A stretch of 64,000 bases of DNA from contig OY727095.1 in NCBI GenBank assembly GCA_963402885.1, positions 28,587,001 to 28,651,000 of the forward strand, given 5' to 3'. Below, piece by piece: positions 34,231 to 48,300 of this stretch. Source of the stretch: Antedon bifida (Eukaryota > Echinodermata > Crinoidea > Comatulida > Antedonidae). The translations under genes were made by a program, and so were the position numbers. The notes under the pieces were generated by a model. The model made no database searches, was not told the DNA's origin, and was given only the letters and a program-made list of their open reading frames with translations. The first letter of the stretch is position 1. Each line of letters starts with the position of its first letter.

Positions 34231-34539
34231 ATCACAATTTATTATTTTACAAGCATTATAAATTCGATTAAAGAAAATGCACTTAGATGAATAGGAAATA
34301 AACCTGCTTAGACAGTGTGCATCATTGATAAGCATTATGTGCAACAGATGTATGGTGCAGCAAGTCTTTATAAACAACAATAACAAGTGTTTTAGACAAA
34401 TACTATACTAGCTCTACTTAAAGCCAGATGGTGCATGATTTCAATACTTAAATACAATATCGTCAATTACACAGTGAATACACGTCTTTCAGAAATAATG
34501 GCTACCTTTAATCATGATAGAGTTAGTGTTGCATGCTCC

Positions 34540-35480
34540 AGATAAAGACCATGAAAAATAAAGACAGCTTCACTTAAATATTCAAAATAAATTAACCTCC
34601 AATTAAAGACCATACTTACTTAAAAACCCTATGATTACTAAAATTATGGAAGATAACTTACAATTAAAACTCCTTCGATAAAGGCCTTTCTCTGATTAAA
34701 TACGGTATACTTTTCAGTTAAAAGACCAATTTACCATGCCCCTCCAAGTAAAGACCAATCCGATCAGATTAAATAGGTCTACGGGCCCTTTCAGTTGAAG
34801 AGAATACTTAAAAGCCCCTCCAAGTAAAGACCTCTCTGATTAAATACGTTTCCCTTAAGACCAATTTACTTAAAGAACCCCCTCCTATTAAATACCTCTC
34901 TGATTAAATACGTCCCTTTCAATTAAATATCAATAAAGGGTCATGTAATTAAAGATATATTGTCCCCCTGGAAATATAGTAATTTTATAACAATAAAAAT
35001 TTATAACAAATTACTTAAGACAATTGTATAATAACATAATAATAGTTATTCAATTTAATAAAAAATTAGATCGAAAAAAAAATTATTTACCTGCACATTA
35101 ATTGAAAAAAGGCCTATAATTTAAATTACAAAATGGACAACCATTATTCCACTTGCAGACTATGGGTGTTTTGTCAAATTTACCCGTTTATTATTATTGT
35201 TCGTTTTTTTAAGGAAAGTAAATAGGCCTAACTTTTAAAACGTAAAAATGGCCCAATATTCAAAATATGTTCATGTTTGGACAATACATCTTTAAACTGT
35301 ATCCTCCATCAAAGAAATCAAATCTCTTCAGTTAATGAGACAACTTGAATTAAAGGGCCAAGTTAAATCACAATAAATCTTAATAATTAAAACTCTCTAA
35401 AGATCCTTTATAGGTATACTTATTATTATTAAAAATTAATATCCCTTCAACTCCTTTAATCATTAACTTAAGGAACCCTT
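34540..35480. repeat. Degenerate ATTAAAGACC / GATTAAATAC repeat region
   Basis: Words such as AATTAAAGACC, CAAGTAAAGACC, CTCTGATTAAATACG and CCCCTCC recur irregularly. The region includes two copies of the dispersed GGGACAATA..ATCTTTAA motif (34946-34969 inverted, 35279-35296). It looks like an old internally repetitive element; boundaries are uncertain. Confidence 0.5.
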
Positions 35481-35494
35481 CAGAAAGATTCGTT

Positions 35495-36780
35495 ATGCCA
35501 TTTCATGATTGCGATTGGTCTAACATTAAAACAACAGCGAAGAAAAATCCCGCAAAATCTAATTGCAAGTTACGCCCTCTAATTTGGATATCAATTTATA
35601 GAGGGCAGCATAGATATTTTTCAGCAAAAGAGATAGCTAAAAAAGAAAGATTTACAATAAATAAATTTAAATGTAATTTGATATCAACTATTTTTTTGTC
35701 AGCTACTAAAAACTCTAAAATATACATAATAAGTGGAAACGTGGAATAAATCGGGAATTTATTTCCTCCAAGACGGTGATAGAGGATTTAAGTGGGCGTT
35801 TACTTGAATGAGGAATGACATTATTTCAAGTCACGTTTTGAGTGGGAGTCACAACAAAAAGTTACAAATACAAATAGCTTATATCAGCTAAATGTATACA
35901 TTGACTGATCTTATTAATAACGTTATTAATGACTTTAGGCCTAGTAGATCATGCGCAACAGATGGGAAACGTATACAGTATATATATTTACCATTAAGTC
36001 CCATTGGACTCGAGAATGTACGCGAGACAATATGCCAAGAAAAAAGAACAGGCTATTTCAATAAAATTGAGATGGACAAGACACGAATACTAGACTAACA
36101 TGCTACATAATGCCAAAAGGAGTAGGCATCCAAGAACTGGAGGAAGAAGGCGAGGATAACAAAATAGTGATGTGAACAGAAATAAGGCTGCAGAAAAACA
36201 AACGCCACCAACGTTTCACTTTCACTTTTCAATTGGGCGGCGTTTCAAATACTCATTTTGTTTAGTTGAACATCGCTTCGCGCGAATACGGTTAGCTTTA
36301 TTTCACGCTTTTAACATTTTGATAACAAGTTTATTTATCTAGATTAGAATAGATTCTATAGTTGAAATTGCTTTCTATGGAAATTGACACTATATAGGCT
36401 ATACAGTATAAACTTTATTTATTCACACGAGACTCAACACAACTCGTTCAATCAACATTGACTGTTTTTGCACAAGTTCGTGATATTACAAAATTAATAA
36501 AACACCATATAAATAAGAAAAAGAAAGACACATTTGAAAAGAAAATTACAGAATCCCTTCCATCGGACACCCCCCCCCCCCCCCATTTAGAGGACACCAT
36601 ACCGGTGCTTCTCGCGTAAACGGCGGGAACCCCCATAGTATTTGTAGTGCAGAAATTAAACTCGTGAAGTTCTTAACAGAGAAATAAACTGAAGATTATA
36701 TAGATTTTCCTACGTTTATCCACCAGTATCCAGGTGAAATGGATTTACATGTTACCAGCATACTGCTGGTGATGAATTGG
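35495..36780. other. Intergenic DNA, no gene; poly-C run at 36570-36584
   Basis: Several frames open here (for example 35495-35749) but they are AT-rich and match nothing known. A run of about 15 C lies at 36570-36584, G-quadruplex-prone on the minus strand. Confidence 0.45.
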
Positions 36781-36787
36781 CAGACGG

Positions 36788-37178
36788 CGGTCCTACTCTT
36801 TTCTTGAAGAATGCACTGCGTTCTTTAACATGCACATGAACCATGTTGGACGGGACTTAACGTGCGTAATATACATGTAGTAGTCCAGCCCCAGTTGAAA
36901 CGAGAGCCGTCATCGTCATCGTCGTTTTTGTAGTTATAGGCCTACATTCTCTCGGTACTGATAATTTGTCGAGTATCATTGATAAATTCTGTAATAGGTC
37001 TATCACATTCAGGGACTAGCATGTGACCGTCATGGATTCGTGCCTGCTTATGCCATATTTATTGTATCCTTTAAACAAGATTGCCTTCGGATGGGACGTA
37101 AATCCGTTGGTCGAGTGTACATAATACGGTAGTGTACATTAAAGAACTCGGTACACTATTCGAAAAGAGTAAGGCCTC
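36788..37178. repeat. Convergent inverted copies of a repeat
   Basis: The right arm reads GGGACGTAAATCCG, then GTACATTAAAGAACTCGGTA and TTCGAAAAGAGTAAGG. The left arm contains the inverse: CCTACTCTTTTCTTGAAGAA, then GCGTTCTTTAACATGCAC and GGGACTTAACGTGCG. About 200 bp of unrelated sequence separates the arms, including a short CGTCAT repeat. Either a foldback transposon or two head-on insertions. Confidence 0.55.
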
Positions 37179-37199
37179 GAGATCCCGGTCGCGGAGGGC

Positions 37200-39389
37200 C
37201 TAATTTTCCAGTTAAGCTTGAGGATGATTGTATTACTTTACAGTACATTAGACAATTAAACCAGCAAAAATACCTTTTATAGTTTACGTATTTTTTATTA
37301 AACAGTGCGGTGAATATTCACATAATTGTACAAGTTTTTGACGCTTACAGCCAGGTTGGCAGGAGACGCTAACAAAACTTAAATTTAATTTTATATTGGC
37401 TTTAGTAAAACCATATCTATATACACAGTGACTCGTTATCTAATACTAACCCTTATAACGATACAAATCTATATCACTATGGTTTGAACCAAAATCAGTC
37501 AACTGTCTCTGTACTGGCAGAATACAAATATCGCAAACTACGAGAACACCTTACTGACATTGAGTAATGCTAGTCAGCTGTAACCAACATGATCAATATA
37601 AAAATTGTTATAGTAAAATTAATAAAAAGAATTTATGAATAGAGGTTACACAATTAGAATAGCCCTATTGTCAAAAGAAACCGGGTTAGAGTTATCTAGA
37701 AGGCGAACGTTCACCTTTGTTCTATGAAAAATTAAACAACTTGGAGCAATTTAAAATTTTTAATTAAAAATAAAATCGTATATATATAATATACGGAACC
37801 AATTATTTTCCAAATCTATTCAGCCATTTAAAACAACGGATATACCCTGTTAAATTACCCTTTAATACGAATTTAAGTAGGACGATAAATAATGTATACC
37901 TTATTTTACACTATTGTGTAATGAGGAATACACTAATCGTGAAATATAACTAATAATATGATGGTTTATTTATTGCACAGTATCGTAACTGGAACATGTT
38001 AAAATAAATGATTAATAACCCATTTTACTCGGTTGTTTAATACACCGATTCAAAATCCAATATAACTTCAATTTATTAGTGTACGATCCTTGGCATTATC
38101 AATATTAAATCAAATCAATATTCTTAATTGAAATACAGTAGAGACCCATTGGAAATCCCCTTATCAGGGGAATCCATATTAAAGAGACTACAGATACTAC
38201 TAAAATATATCGTTTTATCCAATTTTATCAAGGATGGCAATCGATAATATTGGATTTTAAATCGGTAACAGATTGACTTTTCGTGTAATAGATTAACGCG
38301 ACATTAATCTAAAATTGATACAATCAAATACAGTAAATGGTTTCTTAAAAGCATATTTGATGTATCTATCTAAAAAGATACTGTTTTAAATATATCAACG
38401 TTATTATCGATACTGGCCGTAATTGATAATCTACAGATCGATATGTATTACAACCTAAATACGGATAACGATAAAATAAACTATTTCACAATTTTCTATT
38501 CATTAATACAAGTTTTATCGTTCTGGTTATCGGTATGCGCATGGGCAATACGTAGTAGATTTACTTTCCATGGTATGTGCGACCAGACCCTTAACAACAG
38601 TTATATTAATAACGCATATACTGACCCCAGATTTGAAGAAGAGACAATAAACAGACAAGATAACTGAAGCTATTCACACACAATGCATGCACAATTTTTA
38701 AACCTTCTTATGTTTTTAAACTGTTTTACAACGAACACAATGTTAATTAAACTTTGGTTCGTATCTTTGGTTTTGAGAATGTAAATATTCTCCTCATACT
38801 GAGACATGGGCAATATACTATGATCATGCTCTTAAAACTAGTCGGGATGTAACGTATTGCCCCACTGCTAGTTCAAGATACAGGGTAGGGTAAAATTAAA
38901 GTTAGCCCACTATAGACGAATTATGGAATTCATCAACGTGGTTTGTAATGTAATCGGCTAACTTTATGCAAATTAGTACAGTGTTTTTTGTTTGATGTTT
39001 ACTGGCGATTACTTAGTTTACCCTTGTACAGTACATTAAAACGCATACACACCACACGGTTTACGTGTTGCAACATAAATTTAACGACTTCGTTTCTTCA
39101 TCTGCACTTTCCTTTCAAATTTGGCAAGCACCAACATAGTACTACATATCACAGAGATTATTCTCTTATTGTTCAAGGCTAGCCGACTTCTTAGCCTAAA
39201 TCTTGCTAAGCCCATCACTTAGCCCTCTAAATACTGATCCACTTGACTTCCAATCTATAGCTTTACGGCGTTAAGCTGCGAGAAGAACGCACTCCTTTCC
39301 AATCCTACCCACCCATAAGTGTCGTCCTGTGGCGTCAGCTAACTGCGACCAAATTCTTTTGTCCATTTTTGTTAGAAAGTAAATTGTCT
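37200..39389. other. 3' flank of NR5A, no further gene
   Basis: Downstream flank and probable 3' UTR of NR5A. No convincing poly(A) signal close to the stop was picked; a TTTATT (AATAAA on the gene strand) occurs near 37965. No other coding sequence recognised. Confidence 0.4.
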
Positions 39390-42300
39390 TCATTTTCTTT
39401 TACTATGAAGCATTTCCATAAGCAGACTATTGAATGGAACTTCTCCGCTAAGATGTTTACAATAGAGGAAGTCTTCTGCCCTCGTTGCAATGTGTCGGAT
39501 TTCTGGAAGGATGCGCAGAAGTTGGTTAAATTTATCGTGAATACCTGAATAATTTGAAACGGTGTAGTCTAACAAAGATGAACTGATTTGATCTTGGTAA
39601 CTATCAACCATGTGTTTGTCTTGCAGTGAGTTCACATCTGAAAGATAAATCGAGAAATATAATTATTAATTTACTCACAAGTGAGGTATTACGGAGCTTT
39701 CAATTCGCGACGACCTGCCTAGGTCAGGTCAATCGATGTGTCGTCGGTCGTCGTCTGGACCTAGAAACCATCAAACATGTGTGAAGATGAGGAGCGTCCC
39801 ACTATTACCGCAAGCGCACAATGAACTAGCATGACGTTGTAGTTTTAGCATGTATATACTATTACACATGGTTGGGTTAGATGGTAGGGAAATTCGTTTA
39901 GAGACAATTCTGGGCCATTCAGACGTTTAGGCGCCTTTATTTAATATTTGATTTATCATGCTTAATGATTACAAACTGAATATAATATCAATCATGCTTG
40001 TGAAAGCTATAACCACACAAACGGGGAAGTTGTAGCTGAATTACGAGGAGGCAGAGTTTCCGTTTCACTCTCATAATTCGACTGTTCACAACGTGTCTTA
40101 CAAATCATATCCAGTACAGTACAGTTCACTAATTGTGTAGGATTCTATTCATTATCTCCTGTACCTTCCCTAACGTAATATACATGAAATAAATAGAGTT
40201 TTGTTTTCAATCAATCTGGTGGTTTTATCTAAAAGTAATTATTGTGTGCTACAGTAGTACGTACCTGAATTTAAAAGGACCATAAACTTCATACAGACAA
40301 ACTCTTTATAATCGATCTTTAGCTCCTGCATTCGCATTATTAACCTTGAAATTCGTTCAGCGACGTTTTCCATTCCGACGGGGAGAGCTGGCAACGATTT
40401 AGGGTCGATCGTCTGTCCAGTAACAAGAAGGATGCCTTCGCCATTGTAATGCACTTGCCTATACATGTGGTCAAATATTAGAAGCTCACTCCATGCGTTC
40501 TGTAATAACTTCATTTGGTCTTCGACCTGTAGAAAAATATAAATTAACGTGAATTATACATTATGTTTATTTTATATTCATTGTAACCTTTCCAGTTTCA
40601 GGACTTAAAATGAAGGACGCAAAAATAGCGTTAGATTAAAGTTTTGGAATAGGACATCTAGGGCATATAGGACATAAAGGGATTATTAAATATGTTCTTA
40701 TCAGTCAGTGTGTCATTTGTATGTACCTTAAGTTCTCTGAAAAAGATGCTATTTCTTGCCCAGTCTACGAATGCGAAGAGTGTTTGGTCTGCTAGCTTAC
40801 ACGTCATACCGAAGATATCTCCAGGAGCTGTCATGCCCATTTGTGACTGCATAAAACTGGCTACTTTACTTTGCAGTTGGGCAGGGTCTGTTTCACTTTT
40901 TAACAGTTCTGAAATCAATTTAGGTGTATTGTCCGGTTCTGGTTTCACATCCAATGGACTTGTGCTTGTGGTTGGTGAGTTGCAAGAAGTCGGCGGTAAA
41001 TGGGAATTTGTTGTGTAATTTAGAGGTTGCATTTGTCCATTCATGTAGCCGTTAGGGGTGGAGGCAATTGGCTGTGGAATGTTCATAAGGGTAGGCTTGC
41101 GAGGATCTCGAATGACGACGGCTTGTGGAGGGTAAAGAGGCAAACTAGTTGATGCCGCCGCGTGGATGTTCTTTAATGCCATAGAAATATCAGGTCCAAC
41201 CACCTGCCTTGTCGCAAGTAACTTGTTTTTCAATTGTTGTTTTTGTGCACGATCTCTCTTGTACATCGGTCCAAATTTATTACGTCCACCTCGCATTCTA
41301 TCAGGTCTAACAGCTGAAAGACATTGAAATAACATCGTTAATATAATGACCTCTTTTAAACACTGACCTATTTAAATTATGTGTTTAACACGTATCTCAT
41401 TATTCTTAACATAACGGAATAAAAAAACACCGACAATTTAGTATAACGGTTCAGTGCGTACAGTATTTAACTATACAGTACATCAATTTAATACTTTTAT
41501 GCAAATTCATTACAGATTATAAAAGAATAGGGATTGGTCGTGATCGGGGATAACTGGTTAATCTAGAATAAATCCCTGGATTAGCGTTCAGTATATTGGT
41601 CGCTGTAAATGCGACCTATTTATCAAGCCGATAAAAACAACTCACGCACACCACCATTGTAGTACCAGTATTTCCTATACGTGGAGATTAGTTCCATTTT
41701 CATAGATTTTTTTAACAGTTATTTGAAATTAAATCTCTAAACTATATCATCTGCTTGACCTGAATAATATGGCCGGTTTTTAAATTTGGTTTCTGAATGC
41801 AACGTTGCAACTAGAAACCATCGAGAGGCAGGAAGTCAATGAGTATTATCATCCGCCCATTTTCTTTATTCCTGAATGGTTATTATTATTGCTTTGTAGC
41901 GTGCTATTTTCCACATAAATAGAAGTTAAGTTTAATATATTTAATGCATTTAAATATGAGACAACATTGTTTTATAATGTCAGTTGCATGTTCTTTTTAT
42001 TATTTATTAATATTAGTTTTAATATTTTGGAAATTTAGACAGCATTAGGTAGGTATTTGGTGGTATTGAAAAGGTGCAAAGCAGTTACATGTTATTTGGT
42101 AATAGTTATTCAAATATTTTATTTTATATATACCTTCTAATTTCATGCCCACTTTCAGACACTTTTGAAATCTGCAATACGGACATCGTTTTCGCTGGGT
42201 TTTATCGATTGCACAGTTCCTATTCTCAATACATGTGTACACTTTTTTGTTTTGCACCGTTCGTTTGAAGAAGCCTTTACAACTTTCACACGTTAACAAC

Positions 42301-45300
42301 CCGTAGTGATAGCCTGACACCTTATCGCCACAGACAGGGCACTGCTCATCTTCAAATTCTACTTTTACGTTGTTCTGCTCAAAGTTGAAGTCCATCCCCA
42401 ATGTTGGCGCTAAAATGATTTAATAAAAAAAAGAGAGAATATTTTAAATCAATCACATCAACATAATAATTAAATAGTTACTACTAGCACCAGATGTTTA
42501 TTATGATGTAACATAACGCTATGGATGGTTGTTGCTGGGAAAATGTAACCAGTGATGCGTGACCAGGTCTGCTTTAATCAATTGTATCTCTACCCGTATT
42601 CAACGTTATGAATAATTCGTGCAAACCACTATATTATCTTTTCTGATAGTGAAATATTCTATAATAGTGAATAGAATACTCTTAAAAGCCTGGCTTCGAT
42701 TATATTACTCTGCAGATAATAGCATTAAACGCGAACAATAAGCAGCACAAACTGTATTGTCATCTGTTAATCTGCATGGCTCTTAATTTAGATGTATTAC
42801 GTAACTTCTAATAAGCTATACAATTAGCTGGTCGGCTATTATCATAAAACAAACACGGGAAGGGTTCGAGTTTTGCATACTATTAGCCACGCATTCAAAA
42901 GATAACGTTACACAAAAAAGCCTACAACGGTTTATCGATGACGCCAGTGGCACAAATAATAAAACTACGGAAAATGGAGTGATTTGTGCACAATATAACG
43001 GATGCTATTCACAAATGTTAAGGGTATCTTAGCGTGAGAATATACAACACTGCGGGTCAAATGAAGTATTAAGAACACACTCGGTTAGTAATTGAAGACA
43101 TGTAGCCATGATAATTACATAAAATTAACCATATGAAATAACGATTATTCATAAGTAAAAATACACATACATTTATTTATTGATAATCATATTCCTAACT
43201 CATTATTATTCAATGTGGTCAAATGTGGTTAAATACAATTAAAAGATAGTGTTTGTATGAATAAATTGTTAGAAACACGCAGATGAACACCAGAAATAGT
43301 TAGATAGTAGAAAGGGTACCACCCGTGAAAAAACGTAATTATTATAATATTTTATGTATTTTAGTCAATGTGGCCAAGGATATATAATCGTTTGAATAAT
43401 ACAATGATGGTCATATTCCTGTAAATACCAAAGTATAGCCTACTATAGTATAGCCATGCAAAGAAGTGTTATTTGAATGTATTAAAATTATATTGTTGGG
43501 TTTACGGTTGTGCAGTATGACGGTATTACAGTGTATTTAAGTACCTACTTGATTATTGTATTGGTAATTTTAAATTTATGTTGGAATCTCATTATATATT
43601 TTAAGATTAATTATATTATAGGCGTTGTATTTCAACAATTATGCGTTAGTATAGACTCTTTATACGTCTAAAACAGACTCAGTAAAAATATATACATATT
43701 TTCACTAAGGTACCTGTATTAATTTAAAAAATATGCAAAATAAAGAGTTCAAATGTATGTCATGATTGTAGGCCAATGTTTTGTAAAACAAACATACACT
43801 ACAGTATCCCGATAATCATTAGTCAACGTGGTTGTGGATATCTTTTAATATCACAATATATGATAACGAATGTAACATGCGATTATTCGACATAGCAGAG
43901 CCAAACCTATAGGCCTACAACCAGCCCTACGCTATAGGTATGCGGATAGTAACCACACACACTTCACGAACTACACTGACCACCCTAAACTTAAAGGGAT
44001 TCTTCATGAAAACAAACATAATAAATACACAAACATTCATAACAATTACCACATGTCCCAGGGTATCTCCGATTGAAACGATAAATATAGGAAAACATGA
44101 GGCATATTATCTGTTTTCTGAAAACCGCCCATTAAAAGCGGCTTTTAGTCCGGAATAGATACCCTGGAAACAGCACCATACAGGCACCTTCAATAGGCTA
44201 CGATAGCCTCTATACAGTCATACTGACCTTGACCCGGCGGGGACGAGTTTCCCGAGTCACGAGGTTCTTGCAACTCTACTTCGCTTGTCATCGCGAAAAT
44301 AAGTTCAGAGAGATAAAATATACCTAAAAGCGTATATTACAGTCCAAATTATCGAAAGTCCGGGTAAAACGTCCGAGAGTGAAACAGTGTAAATCCCCCT
44401 CTATTTGCAAAGCGATTGTATGTTAGCCACTATTTAACGCAAACAGTACAACTATGGTACAGTAGGGCGATGTTCAATAAAAGACGGGATTGATAACAGC
44501 ACCGCGAATCGTGGCCAGCAATCCGAACGTGATTATTTTATCCCTGTGCGCATGTGCACAGGACTATATTAATAATAATACATATTAATGAGATTCTTAG
44601 TCACGTTCTCTTCTGTCTAAGCTGGCTATGTGAAACGCGATTTGATTGGTCAGTTGCTTGTAGGATTGTCTTTGTTAAGATCTGACATTGGCCAGTAAGA
44701 GGCGAGATGACTAATGTGTTCGGCGACGGTTTAGCTGGTGTGCATCAATAAAGCTCGGGAAGGAATGCCTTCCGAGTATAAACCCTAAATGTAAATACAA
44801 ACCCACGTGATAGTTTTGCAGTTCACTGGCTCTGGTTTATTTAGAGTGCAATGACTTTAAAACTTTTTGAAAATTGCAATACATACAATATGTACATATG
44901 TATGAAATTGCAACCCACGTAAATAATACCTAAATTTATTATTACAAATATTTTACATTAAATAAATAATACTATGTTATTTTACGGAGCAGCTCTGCAA
45001 CCATGTTACGTACTATTGAATCTATCAAGTACTAGTCTAAGACTCAGGAGGGGTGTATGTGTACTAAATTTAAGCAATACCATTTAGCATTTTGAAGACA
45101 CATTGCTTTTACAATAAAAAAAAAGTGAATTCACAAATATGATTTTTTTTATGACATTAGTTTATGATATTAGTTTCAGGTGATCAAAAAATTAAATTGT
45201 TTTTAATTCTGTATATAAACACAGAAGCGCGTTAGCATTTAAAAATGAAAATGAATTTTGTTTTGTTAATATATGCACTAACGTAAATACTTAAAATGAT

Positions 45301-48300
45301 GGAGGATAATTATACCGTTTTAATATTGAAATTAATTAAGTAATTTACTCACTTTTTATAGTGTCCAAGTTAAACTCAGGTGCAGCTGGGCCATATTCCT
45401 CGTAATGGGACATCGGAGTAGGGTAGAAGGTATCGTAGTGATCTGGTAACATAGGCATGTCAACAATAAGTTACTGCTATGTAAGTCAGTATATTATATT
45501 ACTCCTTAATAGTTGCAGGCTAGCCTATCATCAGCGCTAAATTTTGCCTAATAACACTAGTTCGCCACTCTGTGTTCTGATCTATCTATGCTTAGCCCAC
45601 AAATGAAATGTGTGTACTTCCGCAGTAGGTTTAATACTATAGCGATTGTAGAGCCTATCTTCGTGCTTTACAAATCAAACACTACGTGCTGAATCCTCTT
45701 GTGCTGAGCATGCGCAGTAGCAGCTCAGTCATATCGTTCGTCACAAACCGAATGAGTATGTATACAGCGTGTTTATGTGGTGGAAGCTGTACTGGCAGTG
45801 CAATATGATCGGTCTGACTGTCCGTAGAGAAACCGGACGGAGACCTAAATATTAGCTAACATGTCAATCTAAAATTGCGTGATAATTCCTCTCTAGAGCC
45901 GAGTTAAATACTACGAAATAATTCAATTTCGGGCATAGTTCTTACATACAACATTCCATAACGTAATTATTTATAATGACAGTTATAGATCTATTATATA
46001 TATTTGTTATACTTCGTAAAATTCCTACACATAATGTAAACTTTTTATGTTATATATATATATATATATGTATATGTAAACAAATTTGTCATGGAGGATA
46101 GTTAGAGAAACAAAATCATTAATATTCTATTTTTAAACATTGAGTTGTTAGTGGTTTAATACGGAGTGTACTATTCCTGGTGCCCTATTGGCAACACCAC
46201 GGTGCGGTTGCGGTAAACGATACGGGGTTAACTAAAGGTTGATTCCGAATGGAGGGTGCATGCCACTAGGAAAGTGCAGCCTCTTCTTAGCACGTTTACC
46301 CACATCAATACATATTTGCCGATCTACGTTTTCCTTCAGGTTAGGAAATTTAAGATTGTTTGATCGGGGTCATCCAGCGAACACAAAGTCGTGAGATTAA
46401 TAATACTTTTACTATCATTGTTATAGGCTACACATTGGCGTGTCATTAATTTTATTTTTTTTCCAATATTTTTATAGTAGAAAATATTTCACGTTTATGT
46501 TTTATTTAGTGATTAATTTATGTGTTCTCCAATTCAATAGTCAGACGATATTATAGGCCTAATTTTATAAAACACGTTTCACCGTAAATTCGTTTAAATA
46601 TTTAGAAGAATGTCCTTTATTTACAATTCCATACAATAGCCGATTAGGTAAAGTACATGACACCCGCCAATTTATCGGTTAATTACTGAAAATGGAAATG
46701 ATAATAATAATTCGTATTAATAATTGTCAGTAATGTTATATAGCATTCTCGGTCATAAGATGTATACGTGACGCCCTCTATTTCAATATTTATCTAAACT
46801 ATGAATGTGTGTGTGAAACCATGGTGAAATAACTTATTTATCCATGATGAAACCATGTAAAAAAAATCAGAATAAAAAAAAAATATCTGTGCACTTCCTG
46901 TGGTTTTAGTCATTAAAAGTATTTGAAGTCATTTTAGTTGCAAAGTTTTCATAGAAAATAGAATCTGTACTAATTACAACAGAAACAACAGTTATCTCAT
47001 GCCAAAAACCTACCAGAAGTATTATATCAGTGAAGGCCTAAATAATAAACATGTTAACAGTCATCATTCAGCAGTAAAAACACTCGTTTCATAACAGATG
47101 TTAGAAGAGATTGGTGCGTCCTTCCAAACAAGACCCAAAATGACAATTAAAACAAGGCACTAAAAAGTGGTAAAAGATAAGTAATAACTTTTACCCGCTC
47201 TTTTTCGAACATGTATATTAACTACCTGCTCTTTTACTGACGTAAAATGTCCATTTTGCGGTTCTTATGTCCCAGGTACATTTTCCCACGTCACGTGTTC
47301 AAGGTCCAGTATGTGTGATGTAATTTGTGTTAAGAGATGTTCTCAAGGCTACCCGCCTACCTTTCATGAGTATTTACAGAACGCAGCATTCATGTATTGT
47401 ATTGGCCTACTAGAAGTGGACACACCTGATTTCTTGAATCAAAATAAACCATGTAGGCTAGAATAACCATTGGGAATGGGTAATTAATGCTAAATAGTAG
47501 GAATAATGCAAAGAATTGATTATGGTTTTTATAGGTTAATTATTAAAATTATTGCAAGACAATTTCCTCCACTAAAAAAAACCATTCTGATCATAATTAA
47601 CAACATGGTCTAATCAAAAACACCAAGTAATATTTTTTGCTCCAATTCGGTAGACTCCCTAGTTTTTAGCAAACGGTATGATAAAAATTTAAAAAAATAT
47701 GCTAATGTAGAGTAAGACAGTAGAAAAGATAATAGTATAAATGGTTATCTTAAAGTTCTAGTTTGAAAAAAGTATGTTTATACATTTTTAATTCGTCTTG
47801 CCTATTAGCAAATTATTTTTATTAGCAAATGATTTTATGTTAATTCACATTTTACTCGTATTTTTTTTTCCCAATAGTAGATTCATCAATTTAAGAAAAG
47901 GGACCCTTTAACGAAAATATTCATAGAATTTGCTATTATACCACATCAAAATGGTATTGTTTCATAATTAAAATCAAAGAAAAAAGAAGAAAAATAAACT
48001 AAATGTAACGATGTTTTTGATCTTTCTATAGAATTAAGTAGAGCTCAGGGATGATTACATTTCAGCATGCATGAATGAATGTTAACTCATATGGATTGTA
48101 AACATCGGGATAACAATAATTTTGAAAAACGATACGGGGATTATGAAAGATAATAAATCAACATTTAAGAAACGAGTCGATGAAGTAAAACAACCGTGGC
48201 TGGTTACTGGTAAACCAAATTTAAAGTTGCAATAATACTATAATAAAAACTGGTGATCACGTACCGGTAACGAAATTTCTATGTAAAAATCGAAGCTCCG

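Noticed and set aside
36070..36200. LINE C-terminal fragment (HPRTGGRRRG-like translation)
   Set aside because: The translation is only vaguely similar and frame-broken; too short to assign.
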